Positions 1 to 9,092 of a stretch of DNA of 64,000 nucleotides are shown here, piece after piece; the first letter of the stretch is position 1, and each line of letters opens with the position of its first letter. Under the pieces are notes generated by a model that ran no database searches, had not been told where the DNA came from, and saw only the letters and a list, made by a program, of their open reading frames with translations. The translations under genes and the position numbers were made by a program. Location of the stretch: contig CAOKPU010000001.1 of assembly GCA_948470755.1 (NCBI GenBank), positions 50,011 to 114,010 of the forward strand, read 5' to 3'. Source of the DNA: an uncultured Lachnospiraceae bacterium. Its GTDB lineage: Bacteria; Bacillota; Clostridia; Lachnospirales; Lachnospiraceae.

Positions 1-2
1 AG

Positions 3-1160
3 GTGAGGTTTTTGAAGAAAGCAAGGCCGGGTTTGATGGTTATAGGATGTATTTTGGTTATAGGGATGTGGTTGGGGGATCCCGGCATGGTTTTTGCATC
101 TTTGGGGGATAAAACGGCAGGGGCCGCAGAAGAAGGGCAGGAAATTGTAAGCGGCGCAAAAGAAGCGGAAAAGTATGAGGAGTATAAACGGCGGCTGGAA
201 GAAATCGAATATCAGAATGATATTGCCGGCCGTGGCTTCCGCGTTATAGAAAATCAAATATTCCCTATTGAAATGGGAAGATTTGGCGAGGTGTTTTTTA
301 TTCCGGCTTTAGATGAGGAATATGGCCGTCTTGTCCTGCTTTTTGCCGCGGAGGATGGGGAAATCCTATGCAGGATCGAACAATTGGAGACAAATGCCCG
401 GAACAGGGGGCAGATTGCGCAGCCCAATAAGGGGATTTCGGCGGTTTCTTTTCAGGATCTGAATGGAGATGGGCTGGCAGATATCGTGCTGATTACTTCC
501 TGCGTCAATGAAGAGGGGGATTATGCAGGGAAAATGTATAAAGTAGGGGATGTGCTTTTCCAGGACAGCGAGGGGACGGGTTTTTACCGCGATTACCGTA
601 TTTCGGATAAAATCAACCGTTTTGGCATGAATAAGAGCATAGAGCTTATCGTTTCCTTTGTAAAAGATGGATATTCTACGGAGTTTTTATATACGGCGGC
701 AACGATGGATGAGTTACAGAAGGCGGGCCTGCAGGTCATTTCCGAACAGTGTTATTTCAGGAATTTTGAAAAACTGGGGAGGCTTCAGGTAGTCCCGGGG
801 GTTTACAGTATATCGGATTATAATATTTTTATGATTTATCTTGTCAATGAGCAGGGATATATTGTATGGAGTTTGCAGCCTATGGGGGAATATGACAACC
901 TTTATGCGTTAAAAGGCATCAACTGCCGGGATATTGACGGCGATGGGTTGAAAGATATTATTGTGCTGGCCCGGTATAGTTATGAGGGAAGCGGCCATGA
1001 GCTGATCGTAAAAAGTGATTATGCGATTTACTATCAGAGGACCGGGGGATTCTCCGCAGATACGGAAATGAAAGAGAGTTACCAGTGCAAGGATGAAGAT
1101 ACGATGGAGGAACTGGTGGAAAAAGCAAGGGCTTATTGGGGGTGGAAATCAGAAAAATGA
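3..1160 (+). CDS. Exported protein with FG-GAP/VCBS-like repeats, first gene of a two-component operon
   Basis: The reading frame opens with GTG at the window edge, so the ribosome binding site, and possibly more N-terminus, lies outside. Residues about 10-32 form a hydrophobic signal peptide or anchor. Two Ca-binding-like FG-GAP motifs are visible, DLNGDGLADI near residue 152 and DIDGDGLKDI near residue 313, a pattern of extracytoplasmic beta-propeller or sensor-accessory proteins. The stop codon overlaps the ATG of the response regulator (ATGA), so the two are translationally coupled. I infer a surface protein acting with the downstream kinase; the ligand is unknown. The 385-residue length counts from the GTG and is uncertain at the N-terminus. 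Confidence 0.7.
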   Translation: MRFLKKARPGLMVIGCILVIGMWLGDPGMVFASLGDKTAGAAEEGQEIVSGAKEAEKYEEYKRRLEEIEYQNDIAGRGFRVIENQIFPIEMGRFGEVFFIPALDEEYGRLVLLFAAEDGEILCRIEQLETNARNRGQIAQPNKGISAVSFQDLNGDGLADIVLITSCVNEEGDYAGKMYKVGDVLFQDSEGTGFYRDYRISDKINRFGMNKSIELIVSFVKDGYSTEFLYTAATMDELQKAGLQVISEQCYFRNFEKLGRLQVVPGVYSISDYNIFMIYLVNEQGYIVWSLQPMGEYDNLYALKGINCRDIDGDGLKDIIVLARYSYEGSGHELIVKSDYAIYYQRTGGFSADTEMKESYQCKDEDTMEELVEKARAYWGWKSEK

Positions 1161-1816
1161 TACAGATATTGATTGTAGACGATGAAAAACCCATCTGTGA
1201 TTTAATTGATCTGAACTTGTCCTCGGCAGGATATCATTGTGTTTCCGTGCAGGACGGCCTAAGGGCTATTGATATGATAGAGGAGAAGGATTTTGACTTA
1301 GTCCTTCTGGACATTATGCTTCCCGGGGCTGACGGTTATGACGTAATGGATTATATACGCCCTCTTGGCATTCCCGTTATCTTTATTACGGCAAAGCATG
1401 AGGTAAGGGACAGGGTCAAAGGCTTAAAGTCGGGGGCGGATGATTATCTGGTAAAGCCTTTTGACGTGGTGGAACTGGTTGCCCGGGTGGAAGCGGTCCT
1501 GCGCAGATATAATAAAACGGAACGACATCTGACGGCGGGGGATGTGGTGGTGGATGTGGAAGCCAGAAGGGTGACAAAGGGCGGAGTCCCGGTGGTGTTG
1601 ACAAATAAGGAGTTTGGCCTTTTGCTGCTTTTTATTAAGAATAAAAATGTCGCGTTATTCAGGGAAAAGCTGTATGAGACGGTCTGGGAGGGTGAATATT
1701 TCGGTGATAGCCGGACTTTGGATCTCCATGTGCAGCGTTTGCGGAAAAAACTGGGGTGGGAACATAATCTGGTGGCGGTTTATAAAGTAGGATACCGCCT
1801 AGAGGTACCGAAATGA
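1157..1816 (+). CDS. OmpR/PhoB-family response regulator
   Basis: Receiver domain (about residues 1-115) with the acidic pocket VDDE at 7-10, phospho-acceptor Asp52 in LVLLDIML and the conserved Lys in VKPF, followed by an OmpR-type winged helix that ends VYKVGYRLE. An in-frame ATG at 1136 exists, but the ATG at 1157 overlaps the previous stop as ATGA and gives the canonical start MIQILIVDDE. The gene overlaps the kinase start by 4 bp. It should bind 11-bp-spaced direct repeats as a tandem dimer, and such repeats occur at 4103-4146 in front of the amidase gene. The signal and regulon are inferred, not proven. Confidence 0.93.
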   Translation: MIQILIVDDEKPICDLIDLNLSSAGYHCVSVQDGLRAIDMIEEKDFDLVLLDIMLPGADGYDVMDYIRPLGIPVIFITAKHEVRDRVKGLKSGADDYLVKPFDVVELVARVEAVLRRYNKTERHLTAGDVVVDVEARRVTKGGVPVVLTNKEFGLLLLFIKNKNVALFREKLYETVWEGEYFGDSRTLDLHVQRLRKKLGWEHNLVAVYKVGYRLEVPK

Positions 1817-3249
1817 AATTTTCATTAAAACTTCTGCTGTGGACTATTATTGTTATGGCGGTGGCTTTAGGGTTCAGCGGATATTATTTTGTGAATTATG
1901 TATTTGAGACATCGCTTGAAAGGGAAGTAAGGCAAGCCCTGGATGAGAACAGCATCCTAAGCTTTGCGTTCGAGACGGCTGCTCTCAACGTACCCGCGAA
2001 ATATGACATTTTGCAGGATAATACGGTAGAGGAGATCGCATCCAATCTGGAGGCGGGAGGGCATGGGGCCAGCCGGCTTATCAGGATTTCCGATGAAAAG
2101 AAAGGGATATTGTATGGATCGGACGGCTTTGAGGCGGACAGCGTTTTGAAGGAGCTGACAGATAAGAACATAAAAACCTACCGGATCATTCAAACGGCGG
2201 AAGGGTATTATGTGCAGACGGGAGCAGTAGTAAATACTTTGGACAGGATCTTGTATTTGGAAACGATGAGGGATATATCGGATGTTTTCATGGAAAGGGA
2301 ACTGGGGTTTTCCGTATATCGGAGGGTGACGGCGGCGATGCTGGTAGCGGGGACTCTCATTATGCATTTGATTTCCTCATGGTTGACGAAACCGATCCGG
2401 TTATTGACAAAGGCTACAAAGCGGATGGCGGCAGGGGATTATTCTTATCGCGCAAGGCAGATTGGCAGCGATGAACTTGGGATGTTGACAAGGGATTTTA
2501 ATTACATGGCCAATGCTTTGGAAGAGAATATCGGAAAGCTGGAGGAAGGGATCCGGGACAGGGAAAATTTCGTAGCGGCTTTTGCCCACGAACTGAAAAC
2601 CCCGTTGACGGCGATCATCGGTTATGCGGATATGCTCCGTTCGCATAAGCTGGACGAAGAGAAGAGCTTTATGTCAGCCAATTATATATATACGGAAGGT
2701 AAGCGTCTGGAAGCGATGGCTCTTCGTCTGCTGGATATCATCGTCACAAAGAGGAATGTAGCGGAATGCCAGAAGATCCTTGCGGAGACGGTTTTCCGCT
2801 ACTTACAGAATATGTTTACAAGCGGGGAATGGGAATTTTGTTATCATTACGAGAAAGGGGCCGTGTGGGCGGAGGTCAATCTGATCAAAACGGTTTTGAT
2901 AAATCTGATAGATAATGCGTGTAAGGCTTCGGAAAAAGGAGGGGTCATAGAGATCAACGGGTACCGGTTGGAAACAGGATATCGGTTTGAAGTGAAGGAT
3001 TACGGGGTGGGGATACCGGAAGAAGAACAGAGGAATGTAGTAAAGGCTTTCTATATGATAGACAAGTCCCGTGCCAGAAGCAGGAACGGGGCCGGGCTGG
3101 GGCTTGCTTTATGTGCGGAAATCTTACAGCTTCATGGCAGCAGGCTGGAAATAGAGAGCAGGATGGGAGAGGGGACGTGTATTGGCTTTACTTTGCCGGA
3201 TCAGGGAAAGGAGGGGGCGGATGAAACATATGAGTCATTTAAAACATAA
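1813..3249 (+). CDS. Transmembrane sensor histidine kinase
   Basis: Class I kinase of 478 residues: first membrane helix about 6-28, extracytoplasmic sensor about 30-165, second helix about 172-190, HAMP about 191-242, HisKA with phospho-acceptor His259 in AHELKTPLTAIIGY, then an HATPase domain with N box LIDNACKAS, G1 DYGVGIPEE and G2 GAGLGLALC. It overlaps the regulator stop by 4 bp, so the pair is cognate. A phosphotransfer partner encoded at 1157-1816 follows from the operon. The sensor domain has no family I can name. The coding region also overlaps the start of the next gene by 29 bp, which supports a single transcript. Confidence 0.93.
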   Translation: MKFSLKLLLWTIIVMAVALGFSGYYFVNYVFETSLEREVRQALDENSILSFAFETAALNVPAKYDILQDNTVEEIASNLEAGGHGASRLIRISDEKKGILYGSDGFEADSVLKELTDKNIKTYRIIQTAEGYYVQTGAVVNTLDRILYLETMRDISDVFMERELGFSVYRRVTAAMLVAGTLIMHLISSWLTKPIRLLTKATKRMAAGDYSYRARQIGSDELGMLTRDFNYMANALEENIGKLEEGIRDRENFVAAFAHELKTPLTAIIGYADMLRSHKLDEEKSFMSANYIYTEGKRLEAMALRLLDIIVTKRNVAECQKILAETVFRYLQNMFTSGEWEFCYHYEKGAVWAEVNLIKTVLINLIDNACKASEKGGVIEINGYRLETGYRFEVKDYGVGIPEEEQRNVVKAFYMIDKSRARSRNGAGLGLALCAEILQLHGSRLEIESRMGEGTCIGFTLPDQGKEGADETYESFKT

Positions 3250-4105
3250 GTTGTCTGTATGGACGGGCAGGCCCTTGCGTAAAGACATCCTCACCGCCTG
3301 CTTCCTGATCTTTGCCGTTTTGGTAATCGCTGCGTCTATATGGGGTCCTGAATCATTGGCAAGATATAAGGATAAGCTGATCCTGAATGTAACCCACTTG
3401 GAGGAAACGGAAACCGCGGGGGAAGGATACCGGTATACGTTGAACGGGAATGAGAGATTGTATATTCTTTCCCAATGTTTAAGCAGCCAGACGCTTCCGG
3501 AAAGTGAGCAGAATGCGTGGACGAAAAACGATGTGTCGGATACGGATTATCAGGGGCTGGAAGGGGCGTATGCATTTGTTGTCAACCATAGAGGGCCGTC
3601 CGGGGAGGAAATCACGGATGAAGAAATCTATGAGACCTGCAACAAAGGCCTGGATACGCTCAACAGCCTGGGAATCCTGCCGGACGGCATCAAGAAGGTG
3701 GAAAAAAGCTCTTATAATGCGGTTCTGTATTCGGCGATTGATGTTCTGGAACCGAGAAATAATGTGGCGGTCTGGAAGCTTGGCCTGTCTGACAGCCAGA
3801 AGAATGCAAACAAGGAAAACCGGCTGATCGATGCATATATCGATGCGGACAGCGGCAGGTTTTATGAGGTTTACGTCAGGACTTCCCTTGTATGGGAGGA
3901 TGTTAATCCGGACGAAATCATAGAAAAGTGGAGCGAATATATGGGGATAAGCACACCACAGCCTTATGAGTCCGTAAATCCTTTGCTGGAAACCACGCCT
4001 TATTATAAAAAATATGTATTTTCCGGCATCGGCGGAGGCAGTACGGTAGTGACGGTCGGGTTTTATGAAGGGATTAATGAATTATTTATAAAAATTTCAA
4101 AATGA
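3221..4105 (+). CDS. Hypothetical membrane-anchored protein of the two-component operon
   Basis: I choose the ATG at 3221 because GGAGG at about 3209-3215 is well spaced before it; an in-frame start at 3182 lies inside the kinase gene and gives a basic, unlikely N-terminus. The protein has about 294 residues, a short basic cytoplasmic start, one membrane helix (about residues 16-38) and an extracytoplasmic remainder with no cysteine motif or catalytic signature that I recognise. It may be a sensor-accessory or anti-kinase protein, as often found in such operons. Its stop codon TGA is the first bases of the 11-bp repeat array that precedes the amidase gene. Confidence 0.75.
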   Translation: MKHMSHLKHKLSVWTGRPLRKDILTACFLIFAVLVIAASIWGPESLARYKDKLILNVTHLEETETAGEGYRYTLNGNERLYILSQCLSSQTLPESEQNAWTKNDVSDTDYQGLEGAYAFVVNHRGPSGEEITDEEIYETCNKGLDTLNSLGILPDGIKKVEKSSYNAVLYSAIDVLEPRNNVAVWKLGLSDSQKNANKENRLIDAYIDADSGRFYEVYVRTSLVWEDVNPDEIIEKWSEYMGISTPQPYESVNPLLETTPYYKKYVFSGIGGGSTVVTVGFYEGINELFIKISK

Positions 4106-4162
4106 TGCAAGTTTGATGCAATTATGATGATACTTTGATGCAGCCCTTGTGTAATCTATGAA
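4103..4162 (+). promoter_or_regulatory. Four 11-bp direct repeats plus promoter before the amidase/deacetylase gene
   Basis: Units start at 4103 (TGATGCAAGTT), 4114 (TGATGCAATTA), 4125 (TGATGATACTT) and 4136 (TGATGCAGCCC), an exact 11-bp period. The last unit overlaps a -35-like TTGATG at 4135-4140; a -10-like TATGAA lies at 4157-4162 with a 16-bp spacer. Helically phased 11-bp direct repeats ending on the -35 box are the known layout of PhoB/OmpR-type activator sites. The OmpR-family regulator at 1157-1816 is the obvious candidate binder; that link is inference. Confidence 0.6.
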
Positions 4163-4246
4163 TGAACCGTAAGGAAAAGGAATAGATTATGCAAGGGCAA
4201 ACCTTCCGGGAGTACGCACACTTTTTTATGAAGGGAGCACCAAAGT

Positions 4247-5644
4247 ATGTACAAAAGAGTATCTTATGCGCAGATGAAAAAGAGGGAAAGAAGACGGAGA
4301 CAGGCAATCAGGGCAGGGTGCGGGTTTGTGATGGCGGCAGCCGTCGTTATCGTATCGTTGATCCGGGCAGTGAATGCATTGGCGGCGCCGGAAGATCCGG
4401 CGGTAGAGACGGTAGCCAATATCAAAGAAGAATTGAGAAAGACAGTGGAAAGTATATCGGGCAATGTACCTCCGGTGGAAGAAATGGAAATAGAGCCGGG
4501 AGCGCCGGTTGTCTTTATCGATCCCGGACATGGAGGGGTGGATGAAGGCTGTGTGCAGGATGGTGTACAGGAGAAAGATATTAATCTGGCGGTTGCAGGA
4601 ATGGTGGAAGATAAGCTTGTACAATTAGGCTATCGGGTTATCATGGCGAGAGAGGACGACAGTTATATTGCGAAGGAAGCGCGGGTTGAGAATGCCAATC
4701 TACTGGGGGCGGATATATATGTGAGCATACATCAGAATACGTTTGAAGACGGCAGTGTGGAGGGGATAGAGACATGGTATGATGGAGGAGGCGCAGAGGG
4801 CAGCAGAAGGCTGGCGCAGCTTATCCATCAGGAAACGGGAAAGAGTACTGGCGCGGCGATGAGGGAACTGAGGAAGGATTCGGAATTTTATGTGACAGGG
4901 AAAACCTCCATGCCGTCCTGCCTGGTCGAAACGGGATTTTTATCTAATCCGGGGGAAAAGGAGAAGCTGGTGACGCCGGAATATCAGGAACGGGTAGCGG
5001 AAGGGATCGTGCGGGGAATTGACCTTTACTTCCATCCCAAAACGATGTATTTAACTTTTGACGATGGGCCGTATGTGGAAAATACGGAAAGAGTATTGGA
5101 AATATTAAAAAAAAGAAATATAAAGGCTACTTTCTTCCTGGTGGGGGAGAATGTGGAGAGGAATCCTGAGATGGCGAGGAGGATTGCGGAAGAAGGGCAT
5201 ACTATAGGCATCCACTGTTACAGCCATGATTATAAAGAAATCTATAAGGATGTGGACAGCTATATCCGGGATTTTGAAAAGGCATATGGTTTAATAAAAG
5301 AGGTGACGGGAGTGGAAACGATATTTTTCCGGTTCCCCGGCGGGAGTGTAAATGCATACAATAAAAATGTGTGCAGTGCGATTGCAAAGGAGATGACGGA
5401 GAGAGGTTTTATTTATTACGACTGGAACGCCAGTTTGGAGGATGCGGTGAAAGATCCTCAGCCGGAACATCTGATCGCCAATGCAATGGATTCCATTCAA
5501 GGGAAAGACCATGTAGTAGTGCTGGCACATGATGTCGTGTATGCTACGGGGATGTGCCTGGATGATCTGTTGGAACGGCTGCCGGAATATCGGATGGAGG
5601 TTTTGACTGAGGATCTGGAACCTGTGCATTTCAGGATGGAATGA
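4247..5644 (+). CDS. Secreted N-acetylmuramoyl-L-alanine amidase fused to a polysaccharide deacetylase
   Basis: Residues 1-48 are a highly basic start and signal peptide (possible cleavage after NALAA). Residues about 86-262 are an Amidase_3 domain: zinc ligands His95 in DPGHGG, Glu109 and His162 in SIHQN, with catalytic Glu228 in LVETGF. Residues about 266-455 are a NodB deacetylase: LTFDDGP with Asp272/Asp273, metal ligands His323 and His327 in GIHCYSHD, and RFPGG. It should cut stem peptides from peptidoglycan and remove acetyl groups from glycan. Both active sites look complete. The start is supported by GGGAG upstream. The repeat array in front suggests control by the two-component system just upstream. 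Confidence 0.92.
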   Translation: MYKRVSYAQMKKRERRRRQAIRAGCGFVMAAAVVIVSLIRAVNALAAPEDPAVETVANIKEELRKTVESISGNVPPVEEMEIEPGAPVVFIDPGHGGVDEGCVQDGVQEKDINLAVAGMVEDKLVQLGYRVIMAREDDSYIAKEARVENANLLGADIYVSIHQNTFEDGSVEGIETWYDGGGAEGSRRLAQLIHQETGKSTGAAMRELRKDSEFYVTGKTSMPSCLVETGFLSNPGEKEKLVTPEYQERVAEGIVRGIDLYFHPKTMYLTFDDGPYVENTERVLEILKKRNIKATFFLVGENVERNPEMARRIAEEGHTIGIHCYSHDYKEIYKDVDSYIRDFEKAYGLIKEVTGVETIFFRFPGGSVNAYNKNVCSAIAKEMTERGFIYYDWNASLEDAVKDPQPEHLIANAMDSIQGKDHVVVLAHDVVYATGMCLDDLLERLPEYRMEVLTEDLEPVHFRME

Positions 5645-5648
5645 CAGA

Positions 5649-6140
5649 TCAGTCTTCCTTCCGGATGACCCCGCATCCTATTTTTTCGCCGGAATCCCCG
5701 GCAGGCTGGGTAGTAAAATCATCCCTCCTGGAATGGATGATAACGGATTTCCCAATAATTTCATCTATTGTAAACCGTTTGTCATAGAACGAGGCCCAGG
5801 CATAACCTTGGTTGCCGAGCAAAGGGATCATATCCCCTGCGTGTTCGGGATGGAAGGCATTGGAAGGGTTAAAATGGGAGCCGGCCTTTTCAAAAGAACC
5901 GGAGCAGTTGCCATACTGATGGATATGCATGGCGTAGAAATCAGAAGATCCCTGTGTGGAAATATTAGGAAGCCCAAATACTTCTGCTTCTACAAGGACA
6001 CCGTCGTATGGCGTGTCATAAAATTTTACAAGCCCGCTTAGTTCGGAGTATGCCCCTTTGCCGGTAACCCATGCTACGGCTGCCGGCCGGTTCTTTTCCA
6101 AAATGCGGACAAAAGTCAGACGGGGAGTAAACTGATACAT
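5649..6140 (-). CDS. Cu/Zn superoxide dismutase-family protein without signal peptide
   Basis: The 163-residue protein keeps the full metal site of the family: His72 and His74 in MHIHQYGNC, bridging His89 in GSHFNP, His97, His100 and Asp103 in HPEHAGD, and His136 in VIIHSR, plus Cys79 and Cys156 for the usual disulfide. The active-site Arg near the C-terminus appears replaced by Lys153 (GEKIGCGVI). No export signal is visible, unlike most bacterial SodC. It could be a superoxide dismutase or a metal-binding relative. It starts after an AAAGGGG ribosome site and converges tail-to-tail with the amidase gene, 4 bp apart. Confidence 0.85.
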   Translation of the reverse strand: MYQFTPRLTFVRILEKNRPAAVAWVTGKGAYSELSGLVKFYDTPYDGVLVEAEVFGLPNISTQGSSDFYAMHIHQYGNCSGSFEKAGSHFNPSNAFHPEHAGDMIPLLGNQGYAWASFYDKRFTIDEIIGKSVIIHSRRDDFTTQPAGDSGEKIGCGVIRKED

Positions 6141-6226
6141 AAAAAACCCCTTTACAATAGAAACTTTTTATTAGTATATGCGCCGGGTTAAAAAATGCCA
6201 GGGATATTGAGGAATGGTAAACGGAT

Positions 6227-6529
6227 TTAACCGGATACGGAAGGCAGATTGTTCAGGTTATTATTTTCCGAACCATCGGGCAGGGATTTTAAGTATTCCG
6301 TATCTTTGCGATGGGCAATGCCGACCCCTTTGATCTCTCCTTGTCTTGCAAGATCGACTCCTTCCTGTTTGGAAACGGTAGATCCGTCGGAGAGCTGGTA
6401 TCCTGTGACGCGCCCGCTGTTTTTCACAAGGCCTACAATCTCTCTGGCGTCGTTTTTAGGGCTGGGGATGTCGTCCAGCGTATTCCTGGCCAGAGCGTTG
6501 GTGAAAGTATCATTCTCCCTATCTTTCAT
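6227..6529 (-). CDS. DUF3892 domain protein
   Basis: A 100-residue acidic protein beginning with an excellent AGGAGG site nine bases before the ATG. The DUF3892 pattern is clear in the middle: IVGLVKNSGRVTGYQLSDG, then VSKQEGVDLARQGEIKGVGI and a C-terminal YLKSLPDGSENNNLNNLP. Such proteins occur widely in Firmicutes, have no assigned reaction and no membrane segments. Nothing in the neighbourhood indicates its job. It is separately transcribed, divergent from the YitT gene. Confidence 0.8.
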   Translation of the reverse strand: MKDRENDTFTNALARNTLDDIPSPKNDAREIVGLVKNSGRVTGYQLSDGSTVSKQEGVDLARQGEIKGVGIAHRKDTEYLKSLPDGSENNNLNNLPSVSG

Positions 6530-6675
6530 GTTGCATTACCTCCTATTTCTGATATAATTGTTATGGCTTTATGATGCCCCGGCGGATAAAAAGCCGCCGC
6601 ATGTTATAGTCTGTGCAATTGGGTAAAATATATACGCTGGCCATTGTTATGAGAAGATTAAGGGAGGATAAATGA

Positions 6676-7575
6676 ATGAGTGGGATTCCAAAGCTGGAAC
6701 GGAAATTGGTGGTTTATGAGACGAGAAGGCTCTTTGGAGCTATTGGAGGGACCGCTTTGTATGCCGTGGGAATGAATCTGTTTGTGGTCCCGCATGGGCT
6801 GTATACTGGCGGGATGATGGGATTTTGCCAGGTGATCCGTACGTTGTTGGTGAATTACGCAGGACTGCCTTTGGAAAATTTTGATATTGCGGGCCTGATA
6901 TATTATATTTTTAACATCCCGTTGTTTATTATAGCGATGAAGAAGCTGGGAAAGATATTTTTTACGAAAACTTTAGCCTGTGTAACGGCAATGTCGTTTT
7001 TCCTCTTTATTATTGCCGTTCCAAAGGCCCCTGTCATGGAAGACATCCTGGCTTCCTGTTTGATCGGCGGTATATTATGCGGTTCGGGCATCGGCCTTTC
7101 CTTAAAAATGGGGAGTTCCGATGGCGGGACCGATGTGCTTGGGATATTGCTGATACGGTGGAAGAAGGATTTTAGCGTAGGTAAGGTAAATCTGATTGTG
7201 AATATTGTATTATATTCCATCTGCTTATTCCTTTTTGATGTGGAAACAGTGATCTATTCGCTGATTTATGCTTCGGTCAGCGCGTTTGCGGTGGACAAGG
7301 TACATTCCCAGAATATCAATGTGGAAGTAAACATCATTACGAAAAATGCTTGTCAAGAAATGGAGCAGGAAATTTTCAGCAAAATGGAAAGAGGGATTAC
7401 AAAGTGGAAAGCGTTGGGCGCATATACGGATGAGAATACGGAAGTGCTTTATATGGTAGTGTCCAAATATGAAGTGGGCAGGCTGAAACATATTATCAGG
7501 AAATACGACCCTAAAGCGTTTATTGTTGTAAATGAAGGCGTAAATGTGGACGGGCATTTCCTGAAAAAGCTGTAA
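6676..7575 (+). CDS. YitT family membrane protein (DUF161/DUF2179)
   Basis: Five or six hydrophobic helices fill residues about 15-200, including GGTALYAVGMNLFVVP and a GGILCGSGIGLSLKMGSSDGG segment typical of the family, followed by a soluble DUF2179 domain (about 215-299) ending VNEGVNVDGHFLKKL. The family is integral to the cytoplasmic membrane and its transported substrate is not established. GGGAGG at 6662-6667 favours the ATG at 6676. The gene ends at a bidirectional terminator shared with the convergent DUF1846 gene. Confidence 0.9.
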   Translation: MSGIPKLERKLVVYETRRLFGAIGGTALYAVGMNLFVVPHGLYTGGMMGFCQVIRTLLVNYAGLPLENFDIAGLIYYIFNIPLFIIAMKKLGKIFFTKTLACVTAMSFFLFIIAVPKAPVMEDILASCLIGGILCGSGIGLSLKMGSSDGGTDVLGILLIRWKKDFSVGKVNLIVNIVLYSICLFLFDVETVIYSLIYASVSAFAVDKVHSQNINVEVNIITKNACQEMEQEIFSKMERGITKWKALGAYTDENTEVLYMVVSKYEVGRLKHIIRKYDPKAFIVVNEGVNVDGHFLKKL

Positions 7576-7580
7576 AAACA

Positions 7581-7608
7581 AAAAGTGTGCGCTTTAACGC
7601 ACACTTTT
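7581..7608. terminator. Bidirectional intrinsic terminator
   Basis: Perfect 11-bp stem AAAAGTGTGCG / CGCACACTTTT with a 6-base loop, A-tract before and T-tract after, between two convergent stop codons. The GTGTGCG core recurs in the terminators at 15427 and 60216. Confidence 0.9.
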
Positions 7609-7610
7609 TA

Positions 7611-9092
7611 TTAATGAAAGATTGCATTTGTTTCGTAAGCGGGTTCACAGGTCAGGTGCATGCCGAGCCGCCGGAATGTCTTTTCATCCACTGAAGAAAG
7701 AATAACTGTGGAATGGACTTCGCATCCCTTGAGTTTTGGAAGCTGGGCAAGAGCCAGCTTGGCAGCGTCATCGGCAGCGGCGCTGATGGACAGGGCAATC
7801 AGGATTTCATCCGTATGCAGCCTTGGATTGCGGCTGCCCAGATAGTCCGTTTTTAATGTCTGGATGGGTTCGATAGCCGCCCTGGAAACCAGATGGAGTT
7901 CATGGTCGATGCCGCCCAGCGTTTTTAGGGCATTGAGCAGCACGGCTGCGGAAGAACCCAGAAGGTCGGAAGTCTTTCCGGTGATGATCCGCCCATCGGA
8001 AAGCTGGATAGCCGCGGCCGGGTGGCCGGTATTTTCCTGACGCATCATAGCGGCAGGGATCACTTTGCGGTCTTCGCTGGAGATGGAAGCCTGCTGCATC
8101 AAAAGTTCCAGCTTATATACGATTTCTTTGGCGCCCATCACATCTTTTTTCTGGTTATATAATGCCTGGTAATATCGGCGTATGATCTCCTGTCTGGAAG
8201 CTTCCTGGCATGCCTCATCGTCAATAATGCATTTTCCAGCCATGTTGACTCCCATATCCGTCGGGGATTTATAGGGGCTTCTGCCTAAAATCTGCTCAAA
8301 GATAGCGTTTAAAACAGGGAATACTTCTACATCCCGGTTATAGTTGACGGTAGTTTCCCCATAAGCTTCCAAATGAAAGGGGTCAATCATATTCATGTCG
8401 TTCAGATCCGCAGTAGCGGCTTCATAAGCAATATTGACCGGATGCCGTAAGGGGAGGTTCCAGACCGGGAATGTTTCAAATTTGGCATATCCCGCCTTGA
8501 TCCCCCGTTTATGCTCATGATAGAGCTGGGAGAGGCAGGTGGCCATCTTGCCGCTTCCCGGGCCGGGAGCCGTAATGACGACCAGAGGCCTTGCAGTCTC
8601 AATATAGTCGTTTTTCCCATAGCCCTCATCACTGACAATATGGGAGATATTGCTTGGATATCCTTCGATAATATAATGGAGATAGGACTTAATGCCAAGA
8701 AGCGACAGGCGCTTACGGAAATGGTCTGCCGCCGGTTGTCCGGAATATTGGGTAATGACAACGCTGCCCACGTAGAAATCCATGGAACGGAAGGCGTCAA
8801 TGAGGCGGAGTACGTCCATATCGTAAGTAATGCCCAAATCTCCCCGGATCTTATTTTTCTCAATCGCGTCGGCGCTGATGGCGATAATGATTTCTGCCTG
8901 TTCTTTTAGTTGAAGAAGCATTTTCAGTTTGCTGTCCGGCTGGAATCCGGGAAGGACCCGTGAGGCATGATAATCGTCAAATAGCTTGCCGCCAAATTCC
9001 AGATACAGCTTGTTGCCAAACTGGGCAATCCTTTTTCGGATATGTTCTGATTGCAGTTTTAAATAAGTATCGTTATCGAATCCTAGACTCAT
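7611..9092 (-). CDS. DUF1846 domain-containing protein
   Basis: A 493-residue soluble protein matching DUF1846 along its whole length: the start [14 protein letters not shown], the early [21 protein letters not shown] block, and a P-loop-like [19 protein letters not shown] stretch around residue 170. The ATG overlaps the CTP synthase stop (ATGA), so it is translationally coupled to pyrG. The family has no settled reaction; the glycine-rich loop suggests nucleotide or phosphate binding, which is inference. It ends at the shared terminator. Confidence 0.88.
   Translation of the reverse strand: MSLGFDNDTYLKLQSEHIRKRIAQFGNKLYLEFGGKLFDDYHASRVLPGFQPDSKLKMLLQLKEQAEIIIAISADAIEKNKIRGDLGITYDMDVLRLIDAFRSMDFYVGSVVITQYSGQPAADHFRKRLSLLGIKSYLHYIIEGYPSNISHIVSDEGYGKNDYIETARPLVVITAPGPGSGKMATCLSQLYHEHKRGIKAGYAKFETFPVWNLPLRHPVNIAYEAATADLNDMNMIDPFHLEAYGETTVNYNRDVEVFPVLNAIFEQILGRSPYKSPTDMGVNMAGKCIIDDEACQEASRQEIIRRYYQALYNQKKDVMGAKEIVYKLELLMQQASISSEDRKVIPAAMMRQENTGHPAAAIQLSDGRIITGKTSDLLGSSAAVLLNALKTLGGIDHELHLVSRAAIEPIQTLKTDYLGSRNPRLHTDEILIALSISAAADDAAKLALAQLPKLKGCEVHSTVILSSVDEKTFRRLGMHLTCEPAYETNAIFH

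Noticed and set aside
4189-4545. Plus-strand frame overlapping the start of the amidase gene
   Set aside because: Different frame from a strongly supported gene, with low-complexity Gly/Arg composition.
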